DNA of 64,000 nt from Puccinellia tenuiflora (Eukaryota > Streptophyta > Magnoliopsida > Poales > Poaceae). The notes beneath the pieces were generated by a model that ran no database searches, was not told where the DNA came from, and worked only from the letters and a program-made list of their open reading frames with translations. Position 1 is the first letter of the stretch. The number at the start of each line of letters is the position of its first letter. The position numbers and the translations under genes were made by a program. Positions 21,204 through 31,175 of the stretch are shown in pieces. The stretch is taken from assembly GCA_012064385.1 (NCBI GenBank), contig QRDG01000410.1, positions 23,001 to 87,000 on the forward strand, written 5' to 3'.

Positions 21204-23416
21204 ATGGGGCTGCTGGCACTCAATCGGCTCATGTCCATGCGGCGGGATCGGCGTCGCCGGCCAATTCAAGGCCGTAGTAAGCCACGGCCTCTTAGCTCTC
21301 TGTTTATCCATCTCTGCTATGTTGTGTCTGCATGTCCTGGCATCTACAACCTGTGCCTTTTGCCATCGATCTATAACCCATATTTTTATTTTTATTTTAC
21401 GATGATTCTGCAACCTGTTCGACGGTATGAATAGAAACTCTGCGGTTGATCTGTACATGCTTCCATTGTTGTTTTGTTCCATCAGTATCTCTGTTTTTCT
21501 AACCAATGCATCATGTACTGCAGATCGATTGGTGACTTCAGCTGCTAAAAGGAAGCACTCACCCAGCCAACAAGATGACAATTCTCGGAGTCATAAAAAA
21601 TCGAGATATTCAGGACCAATCCTTCTAGAGGTTCGTCATTAAATGTTGATAACGAACAACTTACACTGCAAGTAAAATATCAGTGTGTCTGTTTTAGGTG
21701 CGCAAATTGGTGGATAAATGCTTTGCTTGCTCAATAAAACTATCATATTTCATATAGCTATCCCCTTAGTAGCGGGTTTGTACTGTTTGCTTAACAATTT
21801 GGAGCAAGCTTTCGCCTTTGCAACTCCAGTGTTGAACTTTTCCAAATGCTTGTGCTTGCAGGACATATGGCGTCATATACATTCTCTACTTCCTCTACGA
21901 GATGCTGCACGTGTTGCCTGTGTGTCTCGTTTATTTCGATGTTCTTGGAGAACCTTTCCCAATCTCACCATAACTAGGGAAACACTAGGTTTGAAAGACG
22001 AGTTTTCATCACCTAAAGTATCAATAGTTCTTGCAAAACAGACCAACCACATTCTGGAAAACCACTCCGGCGATGGCGTGAAGGCACTCACGCTTCAAAT
22101 AAATGATTTTCCTATTTTCAGCACATCCTCTGATCTCAACCGATGGCTTCGTAAGGCTGTTAAACCAGGGATTGAAAAGCTTGACCTAGGGGTGGTGCCG
22201 CACTCACGTCATGCAGATGTGTATGAATTTCCATGCCGACTTTTACTTAATGGGAGTGGCAAGTCAATTAGGCGTCTTTATCTCAGCAATTGTGCCTTCC
22301 GTCCCAGGCCTGGACTTTGCTGCTTAACAAGCCTGACCAGTCTGGATTTTAGTGGTGTGCGTATTACCGGGGATGAGTTAAGGTGCATTTTTTTCAGTTC
22401 AGTTGCTTTGGTGAAATTGAGACTCGATTATTGCAATGAGATAACTTTCCTGGAGATACCTAGCCTGCTGCAATGTCTTAGCCACTTGGATGTCTGTGAA
22501 TGCAAAAATCTGAAAGTTATAGAGAGCGAAGCCCCTAATCTCTACAGTTTTAGTTGTAGTGGTGCCCTGGTCCGACTATCACTTGGTGATTCATTGCAAA
22601 ACTTTAGATCCTTTGTTTCATCTTGGGGCGTGTTTCATTATGCGTGTAAAAATATTCCGCACATTGTGCCAAATCTTGAAGCTCTTATCATAACCTCATA
22701 TGTGGTATGCTCTTAAACTTTAGATTATTAGCCAGCATTATGCAACAAAAAGTAGCAAGGTCCTTGGATAATTAGTCTGAAGCATTTTTTCTGTGCAGAG
22801 GGATACACTGGTGGTACCTGTACCTGGCAAATTCCTCCACCTCCGGCACATGTGTTTTGAGTTTATTTCCCCAGACTATGATTATTTCTCTCTGGTTCCT
22901 TTTCTTGACGCTTGTCCTTCCTTGGAGACTTTAAAGTTGTTTGTAAGTCATCTTCCTCTTGCCGAAGAGAGTGATATATCTGTGGTGGAGAATTCATTAG
23001 TTATTTTTGACATTGACATCTATCCAATGCAGGTAGCGCCGGTTGCCATGGAGGAAAAATCGGTTTTAAAAAATTCTTCTAATGATCTAGGGCAGATGCC
23101 AGGGCACTTGCATAGGAACATCAAAGATGTGCAGATCGTTGGTTTCTGTGCTGCCAAGAGCATGGTTGAGCTGACATGCCATATTCTTGAGAATGCAAAG
23201 TCACTTAAGTGCCTTACACTGAGCGTCATTTACAGCGGTGAAATTTGGTGTTCCTCCAGCAAAAGCGCTAAATGCCCCCGGATGAGTAGGGATATGCTCA
23301 TGGAAGCCCAAAAAGCACTGTTGGCGATAGAAAGATACATTGTGGGGAAAGTTCCTTCTTCTGTCGGGTTGAAAATCGTGGGGCCTTGCGGCCGGTGCAA
23401 TCCTCTTAAAATTTAG
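21204..23416 (+). CDS. F-box/LRR/FBD protein, intact, five exons
   Basis: Exons: 21204-21276, 21524-21630, 21862-22704, 22799-22942 and 23033-23416, all joined in frame. Donors and acceptors are GT/AG (for example CCGTA|GTAAGC, CTGCAG|ATCG, TTT|GTAAGT). The donor of exon 2 (GAG|GTTCGT) is weaker but gives the correct fusion 'GPILLE|DIWRHIHSLLPL'. The product is 516 residues. The F-box spans about 58-100 (DIWRHIHSLLPLRDAARVAC). A leucine-rich region follows ('SLTSLDFSGVRITGDELRC', 'LSHLDVCECKNLKVIES') at about 170-330, then an FBD-type C-terminus ('SMVELTCHILENAKSLKCLT'). The last intron (22943-23032) is 90 bp and open, so retention would add 30 residues without a stop. Expected role: SCF ubiquitin-ligase adaptor, target unknown. 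A shattered paralogue lies at 36419-55990. Exon 1 is the least certain part. Confidence 0.8.
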
Positions 23417-24291
23417 TGTCGGTTTGTGACCTAGCTCCAGCTTGTGGAGCCCCGGGCAAAGTGGTGTCAACTCTAGAATTTGAGCAGACTAGGTAAGCAT
23501 AAATTATCTTATAAGCCAGCTACATGTTTGGAGTTGTGATTTCTCTTTCCTTGCACTATTTTTTATGTAATTCTACATGGGCACGAATACGTGGTATTTG
23601 CATCTCTTTTTTGTTTCGTGCCAATTGTTTAGGTCTTGCACCTTAAATCCATCGGTCGTTATACTTGGCTCCAGTTGTTACATTTTGGGGTTGCTTCGGT
23701 ACACCCCCTCCCCTCAAACTTAAACTGTTTTTTTCTAATTAGTTAATTAGATTGATTAAATATGTTGGCCCGCCGAAGCCCATACATACCCAGTGCCTGT
23801 AAACCCACGTATTCCTATACCATACTGGCATACTAGACGGAGCAGCGCGCTTGCATATGCCGTAGTTTGTGTGACGCGTTTCGATCGGTTCTCAGCAAAT
23901 CAGCAGTTTGGTTTGGGCTTGGCATATCGTGGACTCGTGGTGAATTTGCGTGGCGCGTCAAAACGTGGTGCGAGTTGTTCGGCGCGTAGGCGTACATGCG
24001 TATATGGTATATACGTGGCGTTGAGTTGAGTTTGTGAGGACGTGCTGGCGTGGCGCTTCCATACTGTTGTAATCTTAGAAAACCTGCAATCTGCAATCCA
24101 ACTTTGACGCACACGATGAACAACGCCCTACTGAAGCTGTTGATGGCATCCTCTCTAGCTGGACAGACCATCTTGAGCGCTACCCTCAAACTGCTAGGCA
24201 CGGCGGTGCGAGAAGAGCACGGATGGTAAACTGGAAAAGAGGTAGTTTAAGAGCCGACGGAGTCGGCAGCAAACAGCGTATATATTAGTTC
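23417..24291. other. 3' flank of the FBD gene and intergenic DNA
   Basis: The first ~60 bases keep homology with the downstream paralogue (to 'gagccccgggcaaagtg'), so they are probably 3' UTR. Beyond that I see nothing assignable. A short open stretch at about 24116-24228 (beginning MNNALLKLLMAS) has no motif I know. Confidence 0.3.
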
Positions 24292-24429
24292 GTCAACCGG
24301 CTGCAGGACACCGTCATTATATTGATGAGAGGTGGCGGCAATGGAAGTCCGGACACAGGGAGGAGCTGGAGGGCTTTCTTGACGTGCTCATCACGCTCAT
24401 GGACGCAGACGGGAACCCTATTCTGAGTG
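24292..24429 (+). pseudogene. Cytochrome P450 CYP79-like fragment
   Basis: Translation gives 'VNRLQDTVI' (24292-24318), then five extra bases (atatt), then 'DERWRQWKSGHREELEGF' and 'LDVLITLMDADGNP' from 24324. This is the segment before the I-helix in CYP79 N-monooxygenases, where relatives read 'DERWRQWK…DFLDVLITLKDADGNPL' as I recall them. No heme-binding region or other P450 part follows. CYP79 enzymes convert amino acids to aldoximes at the ER. Here only about 45 codons survive, with a frameshift that looks like a small tandem duplication (attatatt). Identification is from memory of the family, so moderate. Confidence 0.5.
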
Positions 24430-24628
24430 CTTCCATTGCTTCGTTGCAAGGCTCATTATGCTCCTTTCTGTTATATAGAAAATCACCATGCAAAAAAGTA
24501 TTCTAAACGTGGTTAGCACACCTAATTCTCCTGTCGTAGTTAGTCTTGTGTAGCTGAGTAAGCAACTAATTTTCACCCTTGTAACCAGAACATTAAAACA
24601 TTCAGACAAAGGTCACACAGAAAAGTAG

Positions 24629-24869
24629 TGTTCAACCTTTTGCACACATGTACGATGCTAACCTACAGCTACTATTAGAGTATATATATTACGGTTTAGG
24701 TTTTGGTAGTTTAACGAGTTGTAATCCTAGTCTATCGCTCCTAGTTCCCTTAGTCCCCAAGTCTTCTCTACTATATAAACAGCCCACTGTGGCTCATTGT
24801 AATCACCGAAACACCCAATATCAATATAATTAATATTTCGTAATACATCATCTATCATGGTATCAGAGC
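24629..24869 (+). mobile_element. Copia-type LTR with adjacent tRNA-Met primer-binding site
   Basis: A candidate LTR runs TGTTCAACC (24629) to …CATCTATCA (24857), with TATATAA at 24772-24778. It is followed directly by TGGTATCAGAGC (24858-24869), the primer-binding site complementary to initiator methionine tRNA that is standard in Ty1/copia elements. No second LTR copy was found downstream, so the element is truncated. The exact left edge is uncertain. Confidence 0.7.
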
Positions 24870-27250
24870 GGCAAGTTCCTTGATCTAGCCGCCACCCACG
24901 CTTCCGCCGCGCCGCCCTCGGGGAGATCTTCTCCGCTGGGGGCAGTGCAACTCGTAGATTAGATATCGTCCAATTTTCTCGCCAGCTGCTTGACCGGCGT
25001 TTCTTCTACTTTCGCCGATCATAGATCGGATTGCGTCGCCCACCACCGCACGTCGTCATCACGCGCCTCTACTCCGACCAAGTCGTCGACTTAGCTCCGC
25101 CAAGCCTCCACGCTCCATCGCCGACTTCATCGTCCACGCGTCTTCACCACGCCAGCTCGTCTTCGACAACGTTAACCGAGTACGCGCCTCGCCGTCAACA
25201 TCGGGCTGCACCAACATGACCATGGTCATCATCGCCGGCAACTATCTACACCAACATCTCCGCATTGTCGCCACCACCACCGATCGTGGTCAACGTCAAC
25301 GCCAAACGGGTTCTTCTTCGCCGAATCCGGGTTAAATCCCCGACATCTACTACTTCTACAACTCGACCTACTTTAACAAACATCGTCTTCGTCCATCACG
25401 ACCTTGCTACCAGAGTTGGAATATTTTTTTTTCTCTACTCCGAAACCAACGACGGGAACCGACCGTCAAACGGAGAATCTTCTTTGCTCCTCCAACCAAC
25501 TCTAGCTCGCATGACCGGTACTGGCAACACCGGCGCGTGCCTTCGTCCCCGACACTCTCCTGAGTTTGGCAAGCTCGGCACGGCGTGCCTCCTACCTCAA
25601 CTACATCCACGTCTACGACAACTACGTCTACCTCAACAACAACAACAACAACGGCTACTTTCCCAAAGCTCAACAACGACATCGACCACGCACGGCAACA
25701 GCGACCACGACTACAGCGCCCACACCACGACGACAATCCTGACGACGACCCGAGGCTGCCGGCAGGGAATCCACACCATCTTCATCTACACGGCAACGAG
25801 GGCGGGGCTGTAGGCAGGAAGCTTGGTACCATCTTCATCACCACGACGACATTGGAGATGTCGGCAAGCCGTCCGGCATCACCTCCACCTCCATGACGAC
25901 ATTGGCGTGGCTGTCGGCATGCAGCCCGGCGCCATCAATAACATGAACCGGCGTGCAGCTCGGCGCGGTGCGGCCACCATAAGCGCGTCGAAACCGAAGA
26001 TGCCGGGGCTGCCGACGCAGTCTGCCAGTCTTCGGTGCTGCCACGAACGGCGACAGCGTTGGAGTCGCCGGCCGGTGTGCAACCTGCCATTGGCCTCATC
26101 GGCGGACACTACGAGGAAAGAAGTGAAGGAGTACATATCGTGAGCTAGTGTGTACGGTGCATGGTCTTGTGCATGTATCGGCCATGCATATGTACATGCT
26201 AGCTAGCTATATACGCCTGGAGTTTTTGGTTGCTTCTGGGCATCTTCAGCGTCGAGCTCAGTGCCATCTTCATCGCCGCGACGACGAGGATGCCGCATGG
26301 CTGCCGGCATGCAGTCCGGCCCCATGGACGCGACACTGTGAGAGAAAAGAAGCCAGGGAGTGGGCACATATCGTGAGCTAGTACGTACGTGCATGGCTTT
26401 GAGCACGCATCAGCCATGCATGTGCGTGCGGCTCAACCAAGTCCAAGACCATCATTGCACTAGCGCCGTAGGACATGCCGTGGTGCTACGTCTTCATGCC
26501 CATCCGAGGCGTTGCATGAGACACGACGCCAACCCTGGCCCGTCACCACCAACCTGAGAGTCAAGGCGGATGACACTCGCGCCGCCAACTACACGGAGGT
26601 GGCTCTAGGCGAGCGACCATCGAATGGAGGTGACACACGACGTCTCCTACACCCCACTTCTACGAGCCCATGAGACGGTGTCCTTGTCTATGCCGACAGC
26701 CATGAACTTGGCGTCACGTCAAGATGGGACGCCGACCACATCGGCTATGCTGACTCGGGCGTGCATCGGTTCCACACCGATGCCGATCTCCACCAATAAC
26801 TTACTCCTGCGAGGCATACCCCTTGCGCACCCCGACGAGGCTGTAGATCGTCAAGAAGTCCGAGCTTAGCCGACCCATGCTACTTCAAGTACAACTACAT
26901 CAACGCCGCCAAGACCGACGAGGCACGACGGCGAGGGCGGGCGTGGCCGGAGCAAAGGCCACGCTACTTGCGGCGCGTGTACCGACGAGGACACGGGCTC
27001 TGCCGCCGCCCACACACATCACCACCACACCATGCATGGAGAGCGCGAAGCGAAGACGAAGATGACCACACGGCTTAATCGGAGGTGTCTCGCGGTGTAA
27101 CCCGCGGAGTAATTAACCGGGTGCCTTTCGAGGCCCCGGGAACCAGGAGATCACAATCGCCATAGTCAGGCTGGCCACGCAAGCAGGCCACGGAGCGCAT
27201 TTGTATTAGGGACCTTGTACTTTGTTTCTCCAAGAAAGATTAATAAATAC
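24870..27250 (+). other. Presumed internal remnant of the Copia-type element; no gag-pol
   Basis: The sequence is rich in 'ccaccacc', 'acaacaac' and 'cgacgac' stretches and has no open frame with retroviral domains. Part of 25820-26400 is internally repetitive: 'gccatcttcatc', 'ccgcgacgacga', 'gcatgcagcccggc' and 'gagctagtacgta' recur in related blocks at about 25830-26160 and 26250-26400. The region ends with an AT-rich, R/U5-like stretch ('ttaataaatactcgcttccc') that does not match the left LTR. It is probably a non-coding, non-autonomous element or several overlapping remnants. Confidence 0.35.
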
Positions 27251-28529
27251 TCGCTTCCCTATCATTTTCTTGTGTACTACGGTACACTGGCACGCCCGCA
27301 CTTTATTTTATCCGGCGCATGAGAGAAACACGCTACCTACCCTTCTCGTAGTAGTCATCGCACCAGATGTTTTTCTCGTGTCAAACACCATCGAAATAAC
27401 TATCTCTTGAGAGTTATCTGACAACTTGTCATAAATACCAAGTAAGAAAACCAAGTTCAAATCAATTCGTTTTCTGTATAACACTATGGACAAAATTAGA
27501 AGCCTCAACAACTATAGACTTTCATGACCAGTTTAGAGCATTACGATACTTAGATTACAAAAGGTAAGTAAACAATATTGTCATCATCAAATCAATTAGG
27601 TTGGTGACATAATTTTTAGCTACAATGCTATGATAAACAGAGCTCATTGGCGTATATTTCTTATTAGTATTTGTTGCATCATAGTTAGCTACCTTTTTCT
27701 TATTAGTATTTGTTGCATCATAGTTTGCTACCTTTTTCTTTAGTATTTGTTGCATCATAGTTCGCTACCTTTTTCATTTGTAAACAGAATCCAATGTTCA
27801 TAATTTAGAACATCCGGAAAGACAACTATGTAATCATCTTCAGAATTTAGTATGATAGAAATTGAGACATCGACTATCCAATGAGTGAGCCATGTTTCAC
27901 CAAAATAAAAATTATCTCTTATGTGCGAAGCGGGGAAACTCACCTTAAATTGATTTGGTTGGAGTCACTGCAAAGTTCAATGGTGAATCCTGGCGCCATG
28001 GCGCAAAAACTAAGATAATTTAAATCGAGGAAGCAGAGATATATTTATCTTCAAGTTGACTTGTTTGCTGCACATGCATGCTTGACCTATATGCAAATGG
28101 CAATAACTTGTCACCACCTATTCCAAAAGAGATTAAACAGACTCCATGTAAAATAAGTTAGAGAAACAATGGTCTTTTCAGTACTACGTTATGTGCTAAC
28201 TGCACTATTCATGAGCCTCTGATGGCGAAAGATGACATCCCCTTAAATTCAGATCCATGGCACAGAACTTGAGTACTTGTGCAGCTATGGTCAGGCTGTC
28301 CCAATAATTTTATCATGCATGGAGATTCCCACAAACGCAGGGAGACCGAACTAAGCCGAATTGTAGTGTTAAAACAGTTTTGGCTACGACGGATCATTCT
28401 GTATTTCTAACCCTAAAATGTATATGAAACTCTTAACTACTTGAGGAAAGCATAAGAAGGGGAAATTGCTACTACTTATGTATTTCTATGAAAGTACTTT
28501 CCTTCAATTCATCTTAAGATACATGAAAG
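27251..28529. other. AT-rich intergenic region
   Basis: Apart from the 39-bp minisatellite at 27662-27775, I see no coding region, terminal repeat or RNA gene here. Confidence 0.3.
27662..27775. repeat. 39-bp minisatellite, three copies
   Basis: The unit starts tattagtatttgttgcatca and ends gctacctttttct, at 27662-27700 and 27701-27739, with a slightly shortened third copy at 27740-27775. The copies differ by only one or two bases outside the shortened edge, so the expansion is recent. Confidence 0.92.
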
Positions 28530-28594
28530 CACTAGTAGAAACAAGGTCATTAGTCCCGGGTCGGGAGGACCTCTAGTCCCGGCTTGGCACCCGG
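28530..28594. mobile_element. Terminal fragment of a second CACTA element
   Basis: Starts CACTAGTAGAAACAAGG and carries two 'ctagtcccgg / ttagtcccgg' subterminal units. It is cut off at 28595 by the gypsy LTR. The other end of this CACTA was not found in the window. Confidence 0.65.
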
Positions 28595-29231
28595 TGAGGT
28601 GGTGGATAGCACGGCATACCCATCGGAGATGGGGAAGATTGTGGAGCAAGGCAACAATGGTGTTCGCGCGGGATTGAGTAACAAGCATGCTAACACACAC
28701 GATGTACCCAGGTTCAGGGCCCTCTTGTGGAGGTAACACCCCTATGTCCTGCTTGTCTGGTTTCTTATTGCTAGATCACAAGTTCGGGCTACAATGGCGC
28801 TCCTAGAGTTGTTTCTGGTGGAGGCCGGCTTGGCTGCATAGCCGGTTGGAGGTTGAAGATGAAGATGATCATGGGTTTTTGACGTGCCTCTCGCAGGAGG
28901 CTCTAGCCCGCCTTATATAGACAACGGGCTAGGGTTTTGGGGTTACAAGGAGATTACAGGGTTACCCCTATGACATCATCTAAAGTACAATCCGGCTTGA
29001 GCTGGATCATCATAGCACTGTTGAGGTAACGCCCGACACAGAGTACTGTTCACGGGCGACGGTTGTGTGGGGCTGGCCCACTGGTACGGACCGGTCGGTT
29101 GGTAGGTCCGGCTGCTCCAAGCTGAACGGAGGCGTTCCCAAGCCGGACTGGTCCGTCCGCCTTGATCTGGCCGACTTGAATTCTTTGGAGGGTGAGCATC
29201 TTTAGGGTATTTGGGGTTCATCTCCCCAACA
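28595..29231 (-). repeat. Gypsy 3' LTR (637 bp)
   Basis: TGTTGGGG start at 29231 and …CCACCACCTCA end at 28595 on the minus strand. Its 3' end resembles the last ~100 bases of the LTR at 17964-18500 (shared 'aatcccgcgcga', 'tgctccac', 'atctccgatgg'). Confidence 0.75.
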
Positions 29232-29795
29232 CTAGCCCCCGAGCTCGTGGAGGCTTGTCTGCTTGCTGGGAAGGCTTCATGAGCTTCCTCTGTCTTGTAT
29301 GATGAACGGTTGAAACTTTAGAGCGACTCAGCTTGAGGTGGCCGGCTTGTCCGGCGGTCGTTGTAGACTGCTCGTTCGGCTTGGGACAGCCGGTTGTTGA
29401 AGACCTTGACGGCTTCACTTGAACGTCTTGAGTGTGTGGATCGTGGCTTACGCCAACCATGTTCTGCCGCCTTGCTCGACTGGTGGCTCTCTGGCCGAGG
29501 TTCAGGGCACGTCTCCTCGGCTTCGTCGTGTGGGATCTTCTACGGCAACCGCCTGCTGGCAGGATCCTTTGTGGTGGAAGTGGCCACGACCGCGCGCCAC
29601 GCGGCGCAGTAAGCGGAGGCGGTTCCGCAGGCTGCAGCTTTAAAAGAGGAAAGAGGGGGAACGGCCGTGGTTACCGTTTCCCACTCTCGCACCCTCTTCT
29701 TCGCTGCTCCTTGTGCTCTTTGTCGCCCGTCGAACTTCTTCCGCATCCTCGTCGTCTCCGGCGTCGTCCCTTCTCCGACGGGAAATCGAACCTCC

Positions 29796-31150
29796 ATGGC
29801 AAGCACAGGTGCTTGGATGGGCTCCGTTGTGGACGATTCCGACGTTCGAAGATTCCGCCGGGGTCAATTTCTGGGGATGGAGGATGAAGTGGGAGCCCGT
29901 GCTCCCGACGCGGAGGAGGTCTCGCCGAACCCCAGGAAGGGCGAGTTCGTCGTCTTCGGTGCGCACCTGGAGAGCGGATTGGGGCTACCGGCGAGCCCAT
30001 TCTTTCAGGAGTTTCTGCAGTTTTACGGGCTGCAGCCCCACCATCTGGGGGCCAACTGCTTTACACAATTGCCGTGCTTCATCACGCTGTGTGAGGCCTA
30101 CTTGGGCATCTGGCCCTGCATGGAGGTGTTCGCCATGTTCTTCTACCTGCGCGCTCAGACGACAGATGGGAAGCAGCGCGACTGCGGCATCGTCTCCATT
30201 TACACGAAGAACACGCCGCTCCCCAAGATCCAATTGCCCGATTCCATCAAAAAGTGGCATACCACCTACTTCTACGTCCGGAATCGGACTGAGGTTGACC
30301 GGGTTGGCCTTCCCGCCTTCACTGATGCGCTGCCGGCTCAATAGTCTTGGAACCGAAAGCCCTTGGCGGACGGGGCTCTGGAGGAGGTCCTGATGGGCCG
30401 GCTGAATGAGCTGGTGGACGCCGGCCTGACGTCCAGGGATTTAACCCTGGCTTGGCTGTCCAGGCGGATGTTTCCACTGTGGGCCTGGTCGCACAAAATG
30501 TGCTTCTACTCCGGGCCTAGGGATCCCACCTGGGTCAGCATGGAGGTTGTGCCACTGGACAGCTTGCGCCGGTGGGCCGCTCGCGTCATCACCGATCAGG
30601 TTGGGCGGAACTGGAAGTTCGGGCTCCGCCCGTTCACGCGTTCGGAACGCGCTCCTGAGGTTAGTAGTTCTTATTGCTTTTTTGGCTTGTCTTCGGTTTT
30701 TCCAGCCTGCCGCCGTTTGATCCGGCTGGCGGGTTGTGCAGCTTTGCGAGCTCCAAAGGCTGAAGACCTTGAGATCGTCTTCGAGAATGACCTCTGCGGC
30801 CCTTTCTCCAAGGAGCTGGCGGCTATCCTTGAGATGGAGGCCTCCAAAGGGCAGGCGGCAGAGGAAGAAGAGGCCGCCTCGGAGGGAGACGCGGCTGACG
30901 ATGCCCGCGATGCCCCTGATGCGGGGAAGCCGGCGGACAGGCATGGCGACACCACCGAGTCGTTCGATGGCGGTGTTGGTGCTGATGGCGGTGGCGATGA
31001 TGACCGTGCCGCAGCGAGCTCCGTCCCCACGGCCGGCTCCGATTCCGACTCGGCCGCCTATAGGGATTCAGAGCTTGAGGTCGACCTCCCGCCTCTGGTT
31101 TCAAAAACTGAGTTACAAAAACTAGTAAGTGTAACTAAAGAAAAAACGAT
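29796..31150 (+). pseudogene. 'Putative gypsy-type transposon' protein, antisense ORF with one stop
   Basis: From MASTGAW (29796) the frame runs through 'RKGEFVVFGAHLESGLGLPA' and 'FYGLQPHHLGANCF…FITLCEAYLGI', the hallmark of the plant 'putative gypsy type transposon' family (PF04195, named from memory). TAG at 30342-30344 interrupts it. The same frame then continues with 'GRLNELVDAGLTSRDLTLAW' and an acidic Ala/Asp/Glu/Ser-rich tail, typical of the family's low-complexity C-terminus. At about 31110-31125 the frame meets 'ctagtaagtg', a usable splice donor, or simply the end of the element. The function of these proteins is unknown. Confidence 0.75.
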
Positions 31151-31175
31151 ATCATGTAACTTTGCTAGGAAATAA

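Larger units (their letters stand above)
28595..31150 (-). mobile_element. Ty3/gypsy retrotransposon 3' portion, minus orientation
   Basis: Read on the minus strand, an LTR (29231 to 28595) begins TGTTGGGGAGATGAACC. It is preceded by a polypurine tract (gagctcgggggctag) at 29246-29232. To the right, in the position between pol and the 3' LTR, lies a plus-strand ORF (29796-31150), i.e. antisense to the element. This layout is known in the Tat/Grande branch of gypsy elements. No pol domain follows on the minus strand, so the element is cut off near 31.1-31.2 kb. Confidence 0.7.

Noticed and set aside
24858..24869. tRNA-like signal (TGGTATCAGAGC)
   Set aside because: It is the retrotransposon primer-binding site, complementary to the tRNA 3' end. 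No cloverleaf surrounds it.
25265..26143. Thr/Arg-rich and His-rich frames
   Set aside because: They follow directly from 'accacc', 'acaaca' and 'cgacga' repeats and show no protein-like conservation.
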